Below are positions 27,746 to 35,034 of a stretch of DNA of 64,000 nt, in pieces. The translations under genes and the position numbers were made by a program. The notes under the pieces are model-generated. The model was not told where the DNA came from. It ran no database searches and was given only the letters and a program-made list of their open reading frames with translations. This DNA comes from Aureimonas frigidaquae. GTDB lineage: Bacteria > Pseudomonadota > Alphaproteobacteria > Rhizobiales > Rhizobiaceae. Location of the stretch: contig NZ_BBWR01000003.1 in assembly GCF_001463905.1 (NCBI RefSeq), positions 62,001 through 126,000 of the forward strand. The letters run 5' to 3'. The stretch's first letter is position 1. Each line of letters starts with the position of its first letter.

Positions 27746-28405
27746 ATGGACATGTGGCTCGGCTACCTCCAGCTCATCCTCGAGGGTGCGATCGTCACCA
27801 TCAAGCTGACGGTCTATGGCTGCGCCTTCGCGCTGGTCGTCGCCTTCGTGGCGGGGCTCGGCCGCTTGTCCCGCTACGCTGTGGTGCGCTTCCTGGCCGG
27901 CACCTATGTGGAGTTCTTCCGGGGCACCTCCATCTTCGTGCAGCTCTTCTGGGCCTATTACGTCCTGCCGCTGATGGGCGTGACGCTGACAGAAATGCAG
28001 GCCGGCGTGCTGGCGCTGGGGCTCAATGTCGGCGCCTATGGCGCAGAGGTGGTGCGCGGCGCCGTGCGGGCCGTGGGGCGCGAGCAGCGCGAAGCCTGCA
28101 TCGCCCTGAACCTGACGCGCGGGCAGGCCATGCGCCACGTCATCCTGCCGCAGGCGGTGGTGGTGATGCTGCCGACCTTCGGCAACAATGCGATCGAGCT
28201 TCTGAAGGCGACCGCGATCGTATCGCTCATCTCGCTCGCCGACATGACCTTCCAGGCGCAGGTGGTCCGCTCGCAGACGGGCAATACGGCCATCCCGTTC
28301 CTCACCATTCTCGTCCTCTACTTCGCCATGGCCACGGTCATTTCCGGGCTCGTCGGCCTTCTGGAGCGGCGGATGGCACGCGGCCTCGACGGCGTGAGGG
28401 CCTGA
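27746..28405 (+). CDS. ehuC: Ectoine/hydroxyectoine ABC permease EhuC
   Basis: A 219-aa inner-membrane permease of the HisM/GlnP type with about five helices. The coupling (EAA) loop is visible at EQREACIALNLTRGQAMRHVILPQA. It pairs with EhuD to form the channel. Upstream is a 75-nt GC-rich spacer after ehuB with GGAAGG near the start. Its stop is 2 nt before the ehuD ATG. Confidence 0.93.
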   Translation: MDMWLGYLQLILEGAIVTIKLTVYGCAFALVVAFVAGLGRLSRYAVVRFLAGTYVEFFRGTSIFVQLFWAYYVLPLMGVTLTEMQAGVLALGLNVGAYGAEVVRGAVRAVGREQREACIALNLTRGQAMRHVILPQAVVVMLPTFGNNAIELLKATAIVSLISLADMTFQAQVVRSQTGNTAIPFLTILVLYFAMATVISGLVGLLERRMARGLDGVRA

Positions 28406-28407
28406 CG

Positions 28408-29064
28408 ATGGAATGGGATTGGGCCTTCGTCTGGCAGATCATGCCGACCCTGATGGAAGGGGCCAAGATCACGATCCTGGCCACGCTCCTCGGCTTTGCC
28501 CTGGCCGCGATGCTGGGGCTCGTCTTCGCGGTCGCGCGCCGCTCCACCCATCGCTGGCTGGCGCGGGGCGTTTCGGCCTTCGTGGCCTTCATCCGCGGCA
28601 CGCCGCTGCTCGTGCAGCTCTATTTCCTGTTCTACATCCTGCCCGATCTCGGGCTGACCCTGGCGCCGCTGGTGGCCGGCGTCATCGGGCTCGGCGTCCA
28701 TTATGCGACCTATACGGCCGAAGTGTACCGCGCCGGGATCGAGAACGTGCCGCGCGGCCAGTGGGAGGCGGCGAAAGCCTGCAACCTGACCTCCGGGCAG
28801 ACCTGGCGGCATATCGTCCTGCCGCAAGCCGTGTCGCCCATGGTGCCGGCACTCGCCAACTATCTGATCGCCATGTTCAAGGAAACGCCGCTCCTGTCGG
28901 CCATCACCGTGCTCGAACTCATGAACCAGGCGCGCTCCATCGCCAATTACAACTACCGCTACATTGAGCCCATCACGCTGGTGGGCGCCTTCTTCCTGGT
29001 CATCTCGCTCATCGCGGTGCTCGGCGTGCGCATTCTGGAACGGCGCTACGGAAAGGTGGCCTGA
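28408..29064 (+). CDS. ehuD: Ectoine/hydroxyectoine ABC permease EhuD
   Basis: A 218-aa HisM-type permease and second half of the channel. Helices begin at KITILATLLGFALAAMLGLVF. The FIRGTPLLVQLYFLFYILP segment and the EAA loop GQWEAAKACNLTSGQTWRHIVLPQAV are typical. The ATG at 28408 follows the ehuC stop at once, and eutA starts 1 nt past its stop, so transport and catabolic genes form one transcription unit. Confidence 0.93.
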   Translation: MEWDWAFVWQIMPTLMEGAKITILATLLGFALAAMLGLVFAVARRSTHRWLARGVSAFVAFIRGTPLLVQLYFLFYILPDLGLTLAPLVAGVIGLGVHYATYTAEVYRAGIENVPRGQWEAAKACNLTSGQTWRHIVLPQAVSPMVPALANYLIAMFKETPLLSAITVLELMNQARSIANYNYRYIEPITLVGAFFLVISLIAVLGVRILERRYGKVA

Positions 29065-29065
29065 C

Positions 29066-29842
29066 ATGACCACCCCCATCACCCGCGCGGCCATCCGCCC
29101 TAGCTTCGACGACAGGCCGAGCCGGCGCCGGATCGGTCTCATCCTCCTGGCCACCGATCATACGAGCGAACAGGATTTCGCGCGGATGGTGGCCGGGCCG
29201 GACCTGGCCGTCCATGCCACGCGGATCGCCTATGCCAATCCGGTAACGCCCGCCACGCTGCGCGCCGCCGCGCCGCACCTGGCGGAAGCGGCCGCGCTCA
29301 TCCTGCCGGACGAGCCGCTGGACGCCATCGTCTTTTCCTGCACCTCGGCCTGCGTGGTGATCGGCGATGCGGCGGTCTCGCAGGCCATCCTGCAGGGCAA
29401 GCCGGGCACGCGGGTCATCACCCCGCCCGATGCGGCGCTGTCGGGCCTTGCGGCGCTCGGCGCCCGCCGGGTCAGCGTGCTGACGCCCTATACGGTGGAA
29501 ACCAGCGAGCCCATGGCCCGCTATTTCATCGCGCGCGGGCTGGAGCTGACACGCTTCACCTGCCTCGGGCTGGAGGATGACCGCGTCATGGCGCGCCTGT
29601 CGCGCCGCACGATCGTCGAGGCGGCGATCGCGGCCACGGCGCCGCAGTCCGACGCCCTGTTCATCTCCTGCACGGCGCTCCGCTCGGCCGCAGCGGTCGA
29701 CGAGATCGAAGCCGCCATCGGCCGCCCTGTCGTCACCAGCAACCAGGCGACCGCCTGGGCCGCCCTGTCACTGTGCGGTGCGCCGGTCGACGCGCGCGGC
29801 GTCGGGGCACTCATGCGGCTTGGCCGGGGGCTTGCCGCATGA
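29066..29842 (+). CDS. eutA: EutA, Asp/Glu racemase (maleate isomerase)-like protein of hydroxyectoine catabolism
   Basis: A 258-aa protein of the Asp/Glu/hydantoin racemase and arylmalonate decarboxylase fold. The two opposing cysteine regions are IVFSCTSACVVIGD and LFISCTALRS. With EutB and EutC it is thought to convert 5-hydroxyectoine to ectoine or a shared intermediate. It overlaps eutB by 4 nt. Confidence 0.9.
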   Translation: MTTPITRAAIRPSFDDRPSRRRIGLILLATDHTSEQDFARMVAGPDLAVHATRIAYANPVTPATLRAAAPHLAEAAALILPDEPLDAIVFSCTSACVVIGDAAVSQAILQGKPGTRVITPPDAALSGLAALGARRVSVLTPYTVETSEPMARYFIARGLELTRFTCLGLEDDRVMARLSRRTIVEAAIAATAPQSDALFISCTALRSAAAVDEIEAAIGRPVVTSNQATAWAALSLCGAPVDARGVGALMRLGRGLAA

Positions 29843-30819
29843 TCGACCCGCAGGACATCCACGCCGCCCGGCAGCGCATTGCAGGACAGGTCCGGCAAAC
29901 GCCGGTCGACCAGTCCGAAAGCCTGACGCAGATCTGCGGCCGGCCGGTCTTTCTGAAGCTCGAACACCGCCAGATCACCGGGGCCTTCAAGCTGCGCGGC
30001 GCCAGCAACGCCATCGCGCTCCTGGACGAGACGGCACGCGAGCGCGGCGTGGCGGCCGCGTCCACGGGCAATCACGGCCGTGCGCTGGCCTATGCCGCAC
30101 GGCGCGCCGGCGTACGCGCCGTCATCGCCATGTCGGCGCTGGTGCCCATGAACAAGGTGCGCGCCATTGCCGCGCTCGGCGCAGAGGTCCGCATCGTCGG
30201 CCGCAGCCAGGACGATGCGCAGGAGGAGATCGACCGCCTCGTCGTGGAGGAGGGGCTGACGCCCGTTCCGCCCTTCGACCATCCGCATGTCATCGCCGGC
30301 CAGGGCACGATCGGGCTGGAAATGCTCGACCAGGTTCCGGAAGCGGAAACGGTGCTCGTGCCTCTGTCCGGCGGCGGGCTTGCCGCCGGCATCGCCTGCG
30401 CGCTCAAGGATGCAAGGCCCGGCATCCGCATCGTCGGCCTGTCCATGGCGCGCGGCGCCGCCATGGCCGCCAGCCTGGATGCAGGGCGGCCGGTGGCGGT
30501 GGAGGAACTGCCCACGCTCGCCGATTCCCTGGGCGGCGGCGTCGGCCTGTCCAACCGCTACAGTTTCGCCATGGTGCGCGATCTCGTGGACGAGGTCATC
30601 CTTTTGTCCGAGGCCGAGATCGCCGCCGGGATCCGCCATGCCTACGCTCAGGAGCGGGAGATCGTCGAGGGGGCCGCGGCCGTCGGCATCGCGGCGCTTC
30701 TGGCCGGGCGCCTGCCGGCCGGCGGGCCCGTCGTGGCGCTTCTGTCCGGGCGCAACATCGACATGGGGCTGCACGCGCGCATCGTGGCCGGGGCCGACGC
30801 TCTGGAGGAGGCGGCCTGA
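29839..30819 (+). CDS. eutB: EutB, threonine dehydratase-like PLP enzyme
   Basis: A 326-aa fold-type-II PLP enzyme. The Schiff-base lysine is in TGAFKLRGASNA (Lys51), the substrate loop in AASTGNHGRALAYAA, and the phosphate-binding glycine loop in LSGGGLAAGIACAL. It works with EutA and EutC on the hydroxyl group of hydroxyectoine. Without the locus it would be called serine/threonine dehydratase. Its stop overlaps the eutC ATG by one base. Confidence 0.92.
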   Translation: MIDPQDIHAARQRIAGQVRQTPVDQSESLTQICGRPVFLKLEHRQITGAFKLRGASNAIALLDETARERGVAAASTGNHGRALAYAARRAGVRAVIAMSALVPMNKVRAIAALGAEVRIVGRSQDDAQEEIDRLVVEEGLTPVPPFDHPHVIAGQGTIGLEMLDQVPEAETVLVPLSGGGLAAGIACALKDARPGIRIVGLSMARGAAMAASLDAGRPVAVEELPTLADSLGGGVGLSNRYSFAMVRDLVDEVILLSEAEIAAGIRHAYAQEREIVEGAAAVGIAALLAGRLPAGGPVVALLSGRNIDMGLHARIVAGADALEEAA

Positions 30820-31808
30820 TGCCGGACATCGTGATCCTGACGCAGGCCGACCTGCGGCCCCTGGTGCCGCTGGACACCGCCGTGATCGACCTTGTCGAGG
30901 ACGCCTTCCGGGCCTTGTCGTCGGGCGGTGTCGCCATGCCGCCCATCCAGCGGCTGGACATGCCCGAGCACGGCGGGGAGGTGGACGTCAAAAGCGCCTA
31001 TGTGCCGGGGCTGGACGGCTTCGCCATCAAGATCAGCCCGGGCTTCTTCAACAATCCGGCGATTGGCCTTCCGAGCGTGAACGGGCTGATGGTGCTCCTG
31101 TCGGCCCGCACGGGGCTGACGCAGGCGCTTCTTCTGGACAATGGCTACCTGACCGATATCCGCACCGCGGCGGCCGGGGCCGTCGCGGCGCGGGCCCTGT
31201 CGCGGCCGCAGTCGCATGTCGCGGCCATCTTCGGCGCCGGCCTTCAGGCGCGGCTCCAGCTCGAGGCGCTATGCCTGGTGCGCCCGATCCGCCACGCCGT
31301 CGTCTGGGCGCGGGACGGCGTACGGGCGGCACAGACGGCCGACCGGATGGCGCAGGCGCTCGGCATCCCCGTGGAGGCGGTGGCCGACCCTGCAGAGGCC
31401 GCCCGAAGGGCCGACATCATCGTCACGACGACGCCCGCGCAGACGCCGATCCTGCAGCGGGACTGGGTGCGGGCCGGCACGCATGTCACGGCCATGGGCT
31501 CCGACGCCGAGCACAAGAACGAGATCGATCCGGCGCTGCTGCGCGATGGGGTCTATGTCGCCGACCGGCTGTCCCAGACGCGCATCCTCGGGGAGTTGCG
31601 CGCTGCCATCGCGGCCGGCTGCGCCTCTGCCGACGCCGATTTCCCGGAGCTCGGCGCCGTCGTCTCCGGCCGGCATGCGGGCCGCCCGGACGCCGACGCC
31701 ATCACCATCGCGGACCTGACCGGAACCGGTGTCCAGGATACCGCCATCGCCACGCTGGCCTATGCCCGCGCCATCGCGGCCGGGTCGGGAACGCGCTTTT
31801 CCATCTGA
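30819..31808 (+). CDS. eutC: EutC, ornithine cyclodeaminase-like reductase
   Basis: A 329-aa member of the ornithine cyclodeaminase/mu-crystallin family with NAD(P)-binding IFGAGLQARLQLEAL and the conserved ALLLDNGYLTDIRTAAAGAVA stretch. In the proposed hydroxyectoine route it performs the reductive last step of the EutABC conversion. It lies directly between eutB (1-nt overlap) and eutD. Confidence 0.92.
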   Translation: MPDIVILTQADLRPLVPLDTAVIDLVEDAFRALSSGGVAMPPIQRLDMPEHGGEVDVKSAYVPGLDGFAIKISPGFFNNPAIGLPSVNGLMVLLSARTGLTQALLLDNGYLTDIRTAAAGAVAARALSRPQSHVAAIFGAGLQARLQLEALCLVRPIRHAVVWARDGVRAAQTADRMAQALGIPVEAVADPAEAARRADIIVTTTPAQTPILQRDWVRAGTHVTAMGSDAEHKNEIDPALLRDGVYVADRLSQTRILGELRAAIAAGCASADADFPELGAVVSGRHAGRPDADAITIADLTGTGVQDTAIATLAYARAIAAGSGTRFSI

Positions 31809-31828
31809 CTGTCCGCCGAGGGGGCACC

Positions 31829-33010
31829 ATGACAGAACCACAGCTCAACTTTACCCGGGCCGAATATGCCGCGCGCCTGGACAAGACCCGCAAGGCCATG
31901 GCCGAGCGCGGGATCGACCTCCTCTACGTGTCCGACCCTTCCAACATGGCCTGGCTGACCGGGTATGACGGTTGGTCCTTCTACGTCCATCAGGGCGTGA
32001 TCGTCCCGCCGGAGGGCGAGCCCGTCTGGTTCGGCCGCGGGCAGGACGGCAACGGCGCGAAGCGGACGGCCTATCTGTCGCACGACAATATCATCGGCTA
32101 TGCGGATCATTACGTGCAGTCGACCGAGCGCCACCCCATGGACTACCTGTCCCAGGTGATCGCGGAGCGCGGCTGGGACCGCCTGTCCATCGGCGTGGAG
32201 ATGGACAATTACTGGTTTTCGGCCGCGGCCTTCGCCTCGCTCACGCGGCACCTGCCCAATGCCCGGTTCCAGGATGCGACGGGGCTCGTCAACTGGCAGC
32301 GCGCCGTCAAGAGCGCGCAGGAGCTCGACTATATGCGCGTGGCGGCGAAGATCGTCGGCGCGATGCACCAGCGCATCGTCGAGCGGATCGAGCCGGGCAT
32401 GCGCAAGTGCGACCTGGTGGCCGAGATCTACGATGCGGGCACGCGGGGGGTCGACGGCCATGGCGGCGATTACCCCGCCATCGTGCCGCTGCTGCCCTCC
32501 GGCGCCGACGCATCCGCGCCGCACCTGACCTGGGACGACAGGCCCATGCGGAGGGGCGAGGGGACATTCTTCGAGATCGCGGGATGCTACAAGCGCTACC
32601 ATTGCCCGCTGTCGCGCACCGTTTTCCTGGGCAAGCCGACACAGGCCTTCCTGGATGCCGAGAAGGCGACGCTGGAAGGGATGGAGGCCGGCCTCGAGGC
32701 CGCGCGGCCGGGCAATAGCTGCGAGGATATCGCCAACGCTTTCTTTGCGGTCCTACGTAGATACGGCATCGTCAAGGACAACCGCACCGGTTACCCGATC
32801 GGCCTGTCCTATCCGCCGGACTGGGGCGAGCGCACCATGAGCCTGCGCCCGGGGGACCGGACGGTGCTGCAGCCCGGCATGACCTTCCACTTCATGACCG
32901 GCCTGTGGCTCGAGGATATGGGCCTGGAAATCACTGAATCCATCGCCATCACGCAGACCGGCGTCGAGATCCTGGCCGATGTTCCGCGCCAGCTCTTCGT
33001 CAAGGAATGA
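31829..33010 (+). CDS. eutD: Ectoine hydrolase (M24 peptidase-like)
   Basis: Opens the ectoine ring to N-alpha-acetyl-L-2,4-diaminobutyrate (DoeA activity). The 393-aa protein has a creatinase-type N-terminal domain (YVSDPSNMAWLTGYDGWSF) and an M24 pita-bread domain from about residue 165 (GDYPAIVPLLPSG; CYKRYHCPLSRTVFLG). EutD/DoeA proteins lack the usual metal-ligand set of M24 peptidases, consistent with the altered motifs here. It is coupled to eutE by a 4-nt overlap. Confidence 0.94.
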   Translation: MTEPQLNFTRAEYAARLDKTRKAMAERGIDLLYVSDPSNMAWLTGYDGWSFYVHQGVIVPPEGEPVWFGRGQDGNGAKRTAYLSHDNIIGYADHYVQSTERHPMDYLSQVIAERGWDRLSIGVEMDNYWFSAAAFASLTRHLPNARFQDATGLVNWQRAVKSAQELDYMRVAAKIVGAMHQRIVERIEPGMRKCDLVAEIYDAGTRGVDGHGGDYPAIVPLLPSGADASAPHLTWDDRPMRRGEGTFFEIAGCYKRYHCPLSRTVFLGKPTQAFLDAEKATLEGMEAGLEAARPGNSCEDIANAFFAVLRRYGIVKDNRTGYPIGLSYPPDWGERTMSLRPGDRTVLQPGMTFHFMTGLWLEDMGLEITESIAITQTGVEILADVPRQLFVKE

Positions 33011-34020
33011 CCGTCATGACATGCGTGGCGGACCAGCCCCCATCGCCCGTCGTGCCGACGATCGACCTTCACGCGCCGGGCGTGCGGCACGGCTTTCTGC
33101 GGCTGCCCTACAGCCGGGACGATTCCGCCTGGGGCTCGGTGATGATCCCGTTGACGGTGATCGCCAACGGGACGGGGCCGACGGCGCTCCTGACCGGCGG
33201 CAACCACGGCGACGAATATGAAGGCCCCATCGCCCTGTTCGACCTGGCGCGCAGCCTGCGGCCGGAGGAGGTGCAGGGCCGGGTCATTATCGTGCCGGCC
33301 ATGAACTACCCCGCCTTCCGGGCGGGGACGCGGACCTCCCCCATCGACCGGGGCAACCTCAATCGCAGCTTTCCGGGCCGGCCGGACGGCACCGTGACGC
33401 AGAAGATCGCCGATGTCTTCCAGCGGCATCTCCTGCCCTTGGCCGATATCGTGCTCGACTTCCATTCCGGGGGGCGCACGCTCGATTTCGTGCCCTTCGC
33501 GGCCGCCCATATCCTGCCCGACAAGGCGCAGGAGGCGAAGAGCTTCGCGGCGGTCGCGGCCTTCGGCGCGCCCTACTCCATGAAGATGCTCGAGATCGAC
33601 GCCGTCGGCATGTACGACACGGCGGCCGAAGCGCAGGGCAAGACCTTCGTCACCACCGAACTCGGCGGCGGCGGCACCGCCACCGCGCTGAGCGCGGGCA
33701 TCGCCCGGCAGGGTGTCGCCAACCTCCTGCGGCATGCGGGCATATTGGAGGGCGACGTCGTTCCGGCGCCCACGCGCTGGCTCGACATGCCGTCCGATGC
33801 CTGCTTCACCTTCGCCGAACATGACGGGCTTTTCGAGCCGCTGGTGGACCTGGGCGCCCCGGTCGCAGAGGGCCAGGCCGTCGCGCGCATCTACCCGATC
33901 GAACGGACGGGCGCGCCCGTGGTGGAGCTGCGCGCAGGCCTTGGCGGCATTCTGGCGGCCCGCCATTTCCCCGGCCTCGTCAAGGCGGGCGACTGCGCAG
34001 CGGTGATCGGCACCCTCTGA
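33007..34020 (+). CDS. eutE: N-alpha-acetyl-L-2,4-diaminobutyrate deacetylase
   Basis: Releases acetate from alpha-ADABA to give L-2,4-diaminobutyrate (DoeB activity), the substrate of DoeD. The 337-aa zinc enzyme belongs to the succinylglutamate desuccinylase/aspartoacylase family. It has the zinc motif GGNHGDEYEG (His67, Glu70), NLNRSFPGR, and the third histidine in LDFHSGG. It is the last gene of the ehu-eut operon; a hairpin follows at 34020-34049. Confidence 0.94.
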   Translation: MTVMTCVADQPPSPVVPTIDLHAPGVRHGFLRLPYSRDDSAWGSVMIPLTVIANGTGPTALLTGGNHGDEYEGPIALFDLARSLRPEEVQGRVIIVPAMNYPAFRAGTRTSPIDRGNLNRSFPGRPDGTVTQKIADVFQRHLLPLADIVLDFHSGGRTLDFVPFAAAHILPDKAQEAKSFAAVAAFGAPYSMKMLEIDAVGMYDTAAEAQGKTFVTTELGGGGTATALSAGIARQGVANLLRHAGILEGDVVPAPTRWLDMPSDACFTFAEHDGLFEPLVDLGAPVAEGQAVARIYPIERTGAPVVELRAGLGGILAARHFPGLVKAGDCAAVIGTL

Positions 34021-34049
34021 CGCAACCCACCGAACGGTGCCTCTTGCGT
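34020..34049 (+). terminator. Hairpin at the end of the ehu-eut operon
   Basis: ACGCAA ... CACCG-AA-CGGTG ... TTGCGT forms a stem with a small interior bulge, beginning in the eutE stop codon. There is no U tract, so termination is uncertain. Confidence 0.4.
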
Positions 34050-34301
34050 AAAACATGAAAGTGATATTCAACTTTCATATCGACAAAGCGCTGGGGGCAC
34101 CTGCGGTGGCATTCACATCCCTGCATATCATCCTTGTCCTTGTTCCCTGCAGCGTCGCTGCCCTCTTCATGGGCGCGCGCTCGCAGGTGAGTTTCGTGGA
34201 ATTTCTGGAAACGCTGCGAGCGATGGGGCAAGGTCGCTGGACCGCCATTCCGCTGGAACACGGCCTCGATGCCGGGGACCGGGGAAGGAACCGGGAGCTT
34301 G
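34050..34301. other. Gap between eutE and dps with no convincing gene
   Basis: The roughly 400-base interval from eutE to dps holds the hairpin at its start and the Irr box and dps promoter at its end. In between I see only an 83-codon plus-strand frame (34055-34306) with one hydrophobic segment and no ribosome-binding site. I do not accept it as a gene on this evidence. Confidence 0.5.
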
Positions 34302-34318
34302 TTTAGAAAAATTCTAAA
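34302..34318. promoter_or_regulatory. Irr-type iron box (ICE) upstream of dps
   Basis: TTTAGAA-AAA-TTCTAAA is a perfect 7-bp inverted repeat of the kind bound by Irr, the heme-responsive Fur-family regulator of Rhizobiales. It ends 5 bp before the candidate -35 element. Confidence 0.75.
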
Positions 34319-34323
34319 GACTC

Positions 34324-34352
34324 TTGAAAGCCGTGCGAAGAGGGTCTAGTTT
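34324..34352 (+). promoter_or_regulatory. dps: Candidate sigma70-type promoter of dps
   Basis: TTGAAA (34324-34329) and TAGTTT (34347-34352) are separated by 17 bp, about 65 bp before the dps ATG and directly downstream of the Irr-type box. Confidence 0.5.
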
Positions 34353-34416
34353 GTAACCATTCCAGTTTGCAGGGCGCGGCCGATCCGGCGCGCCGGCGTT
34401 ACGCGAGGTAAGTACC

Positions 34417-34899
34417 ATGGGCCTGATCGCCGCAAAGATTGAACCGAACGCCAAGGAAGAGATCGTCAACGGTCTGACCCAGGCACTGGCGGAAACCGCC
34501 ATCGAGACGCTGAAGGCCCAGAACTTCCACTGGAACGTCACCGGCTGGTCCTTTGGGCCGCTGCACGAACTGTTCCAGAAGATCTACGAGGATCATTTCG
34601 AGGCGCAGGACCTCCTGGCCGAACGCATCAAGGCGTTCGATGCCCATGCCGAAGGCCGTTACTCGGTCTATCTGGAGCGCAGCGCGATCCAGGAGCATGA
34701 CGGCCATACGGATGCCAAATCCATGGTCGAGCTGCTCCTGGCCGACCAGGAGACGCTGTCCTCCACCCTGTCGGCCCTGGCGCAGGTCGCCGAGCAGCAT
34801 GGCGATTGGGCGACCAACGACATGGCCACCGGCCGGATCGAAATTCACGACAAGTTCGCCTGGTTCCTGCGCGCCCATCTGAAGAACACCGCGTCCTGA
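34417..34899 (+). CDS. dps: Dps ferritin-like DNA-protection protein
   Basis: A 160-aa four-helix ferritin-like protein. Its ferroxidase-site residues are visible in LKAQNFHWNVTGWSFGPLHELFQKIYEDHFEAQDLLAERI, split here as the NFHWNV histidine, the LHELF helix and the EDHFEAQDLLAE acidic cluster. Dps dodecamers oxidise Fe(II) with peroxide, store iron and coat DNA in stress. The Irr box and promoter upstream tie expression to iron/heme status. It is monocistronic with a strong terminator. Confidence 0.95.
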   Translation: MGLIAAKIEPNAKEEIVNGLTQALAETAIETLKAQNFHWNVTGWSFGPLHELFQKIYEDHFEAQDLLAERIKAFDAHAEGRYSVYLERSAIQEHDGHTDAKSMVELLLADQETLSSTLSALAQVAEQHGDWATNDMATGRIEIHDKFAWFLRAHLKNTAS

Positions 34900-34952
34900 C
34901 GGGCGTCGGCGGGCCGAAATCTCGCCTGCCGATCAGAAGTTGCAGTTTTGCG

Positions 34953-34980
34953 AACCCCGCCGGCAACGGCGGGGTTTCTT
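34953..34980 (+). terminator. Rho-independent terminator after dps
   Basis: AACCCCGCC-GGCAAC-GGCGGGGTT is a 9-bp GC-rich stem followed by TCTTGTT. Confidence 0.85.
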
Positions 34981-35034
34981 GTTGCCGGGAACCCGCTAAA
35001 GTCCCGCTCGGCCAGAGGCTCGGAGGGGGACAGG

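Noticed and set aside
27187-28407. Long plus-strand frame through ehuB and ehuC before ehuD
   Set aside because: It is a different-frame shadow; ehuB and ehuC have signal peptide, family motifs and proper starts in their own frames. Only the part from 28408 (ehuD) is real.
34055-34306. 83-codon frame with one hydrophobic stretch between eutE and dps
   Set aside because: No ribosome-binding site, codon use less biased than in neighbours, and it runs into the Irr box. Conservation data would be needed to accept it.
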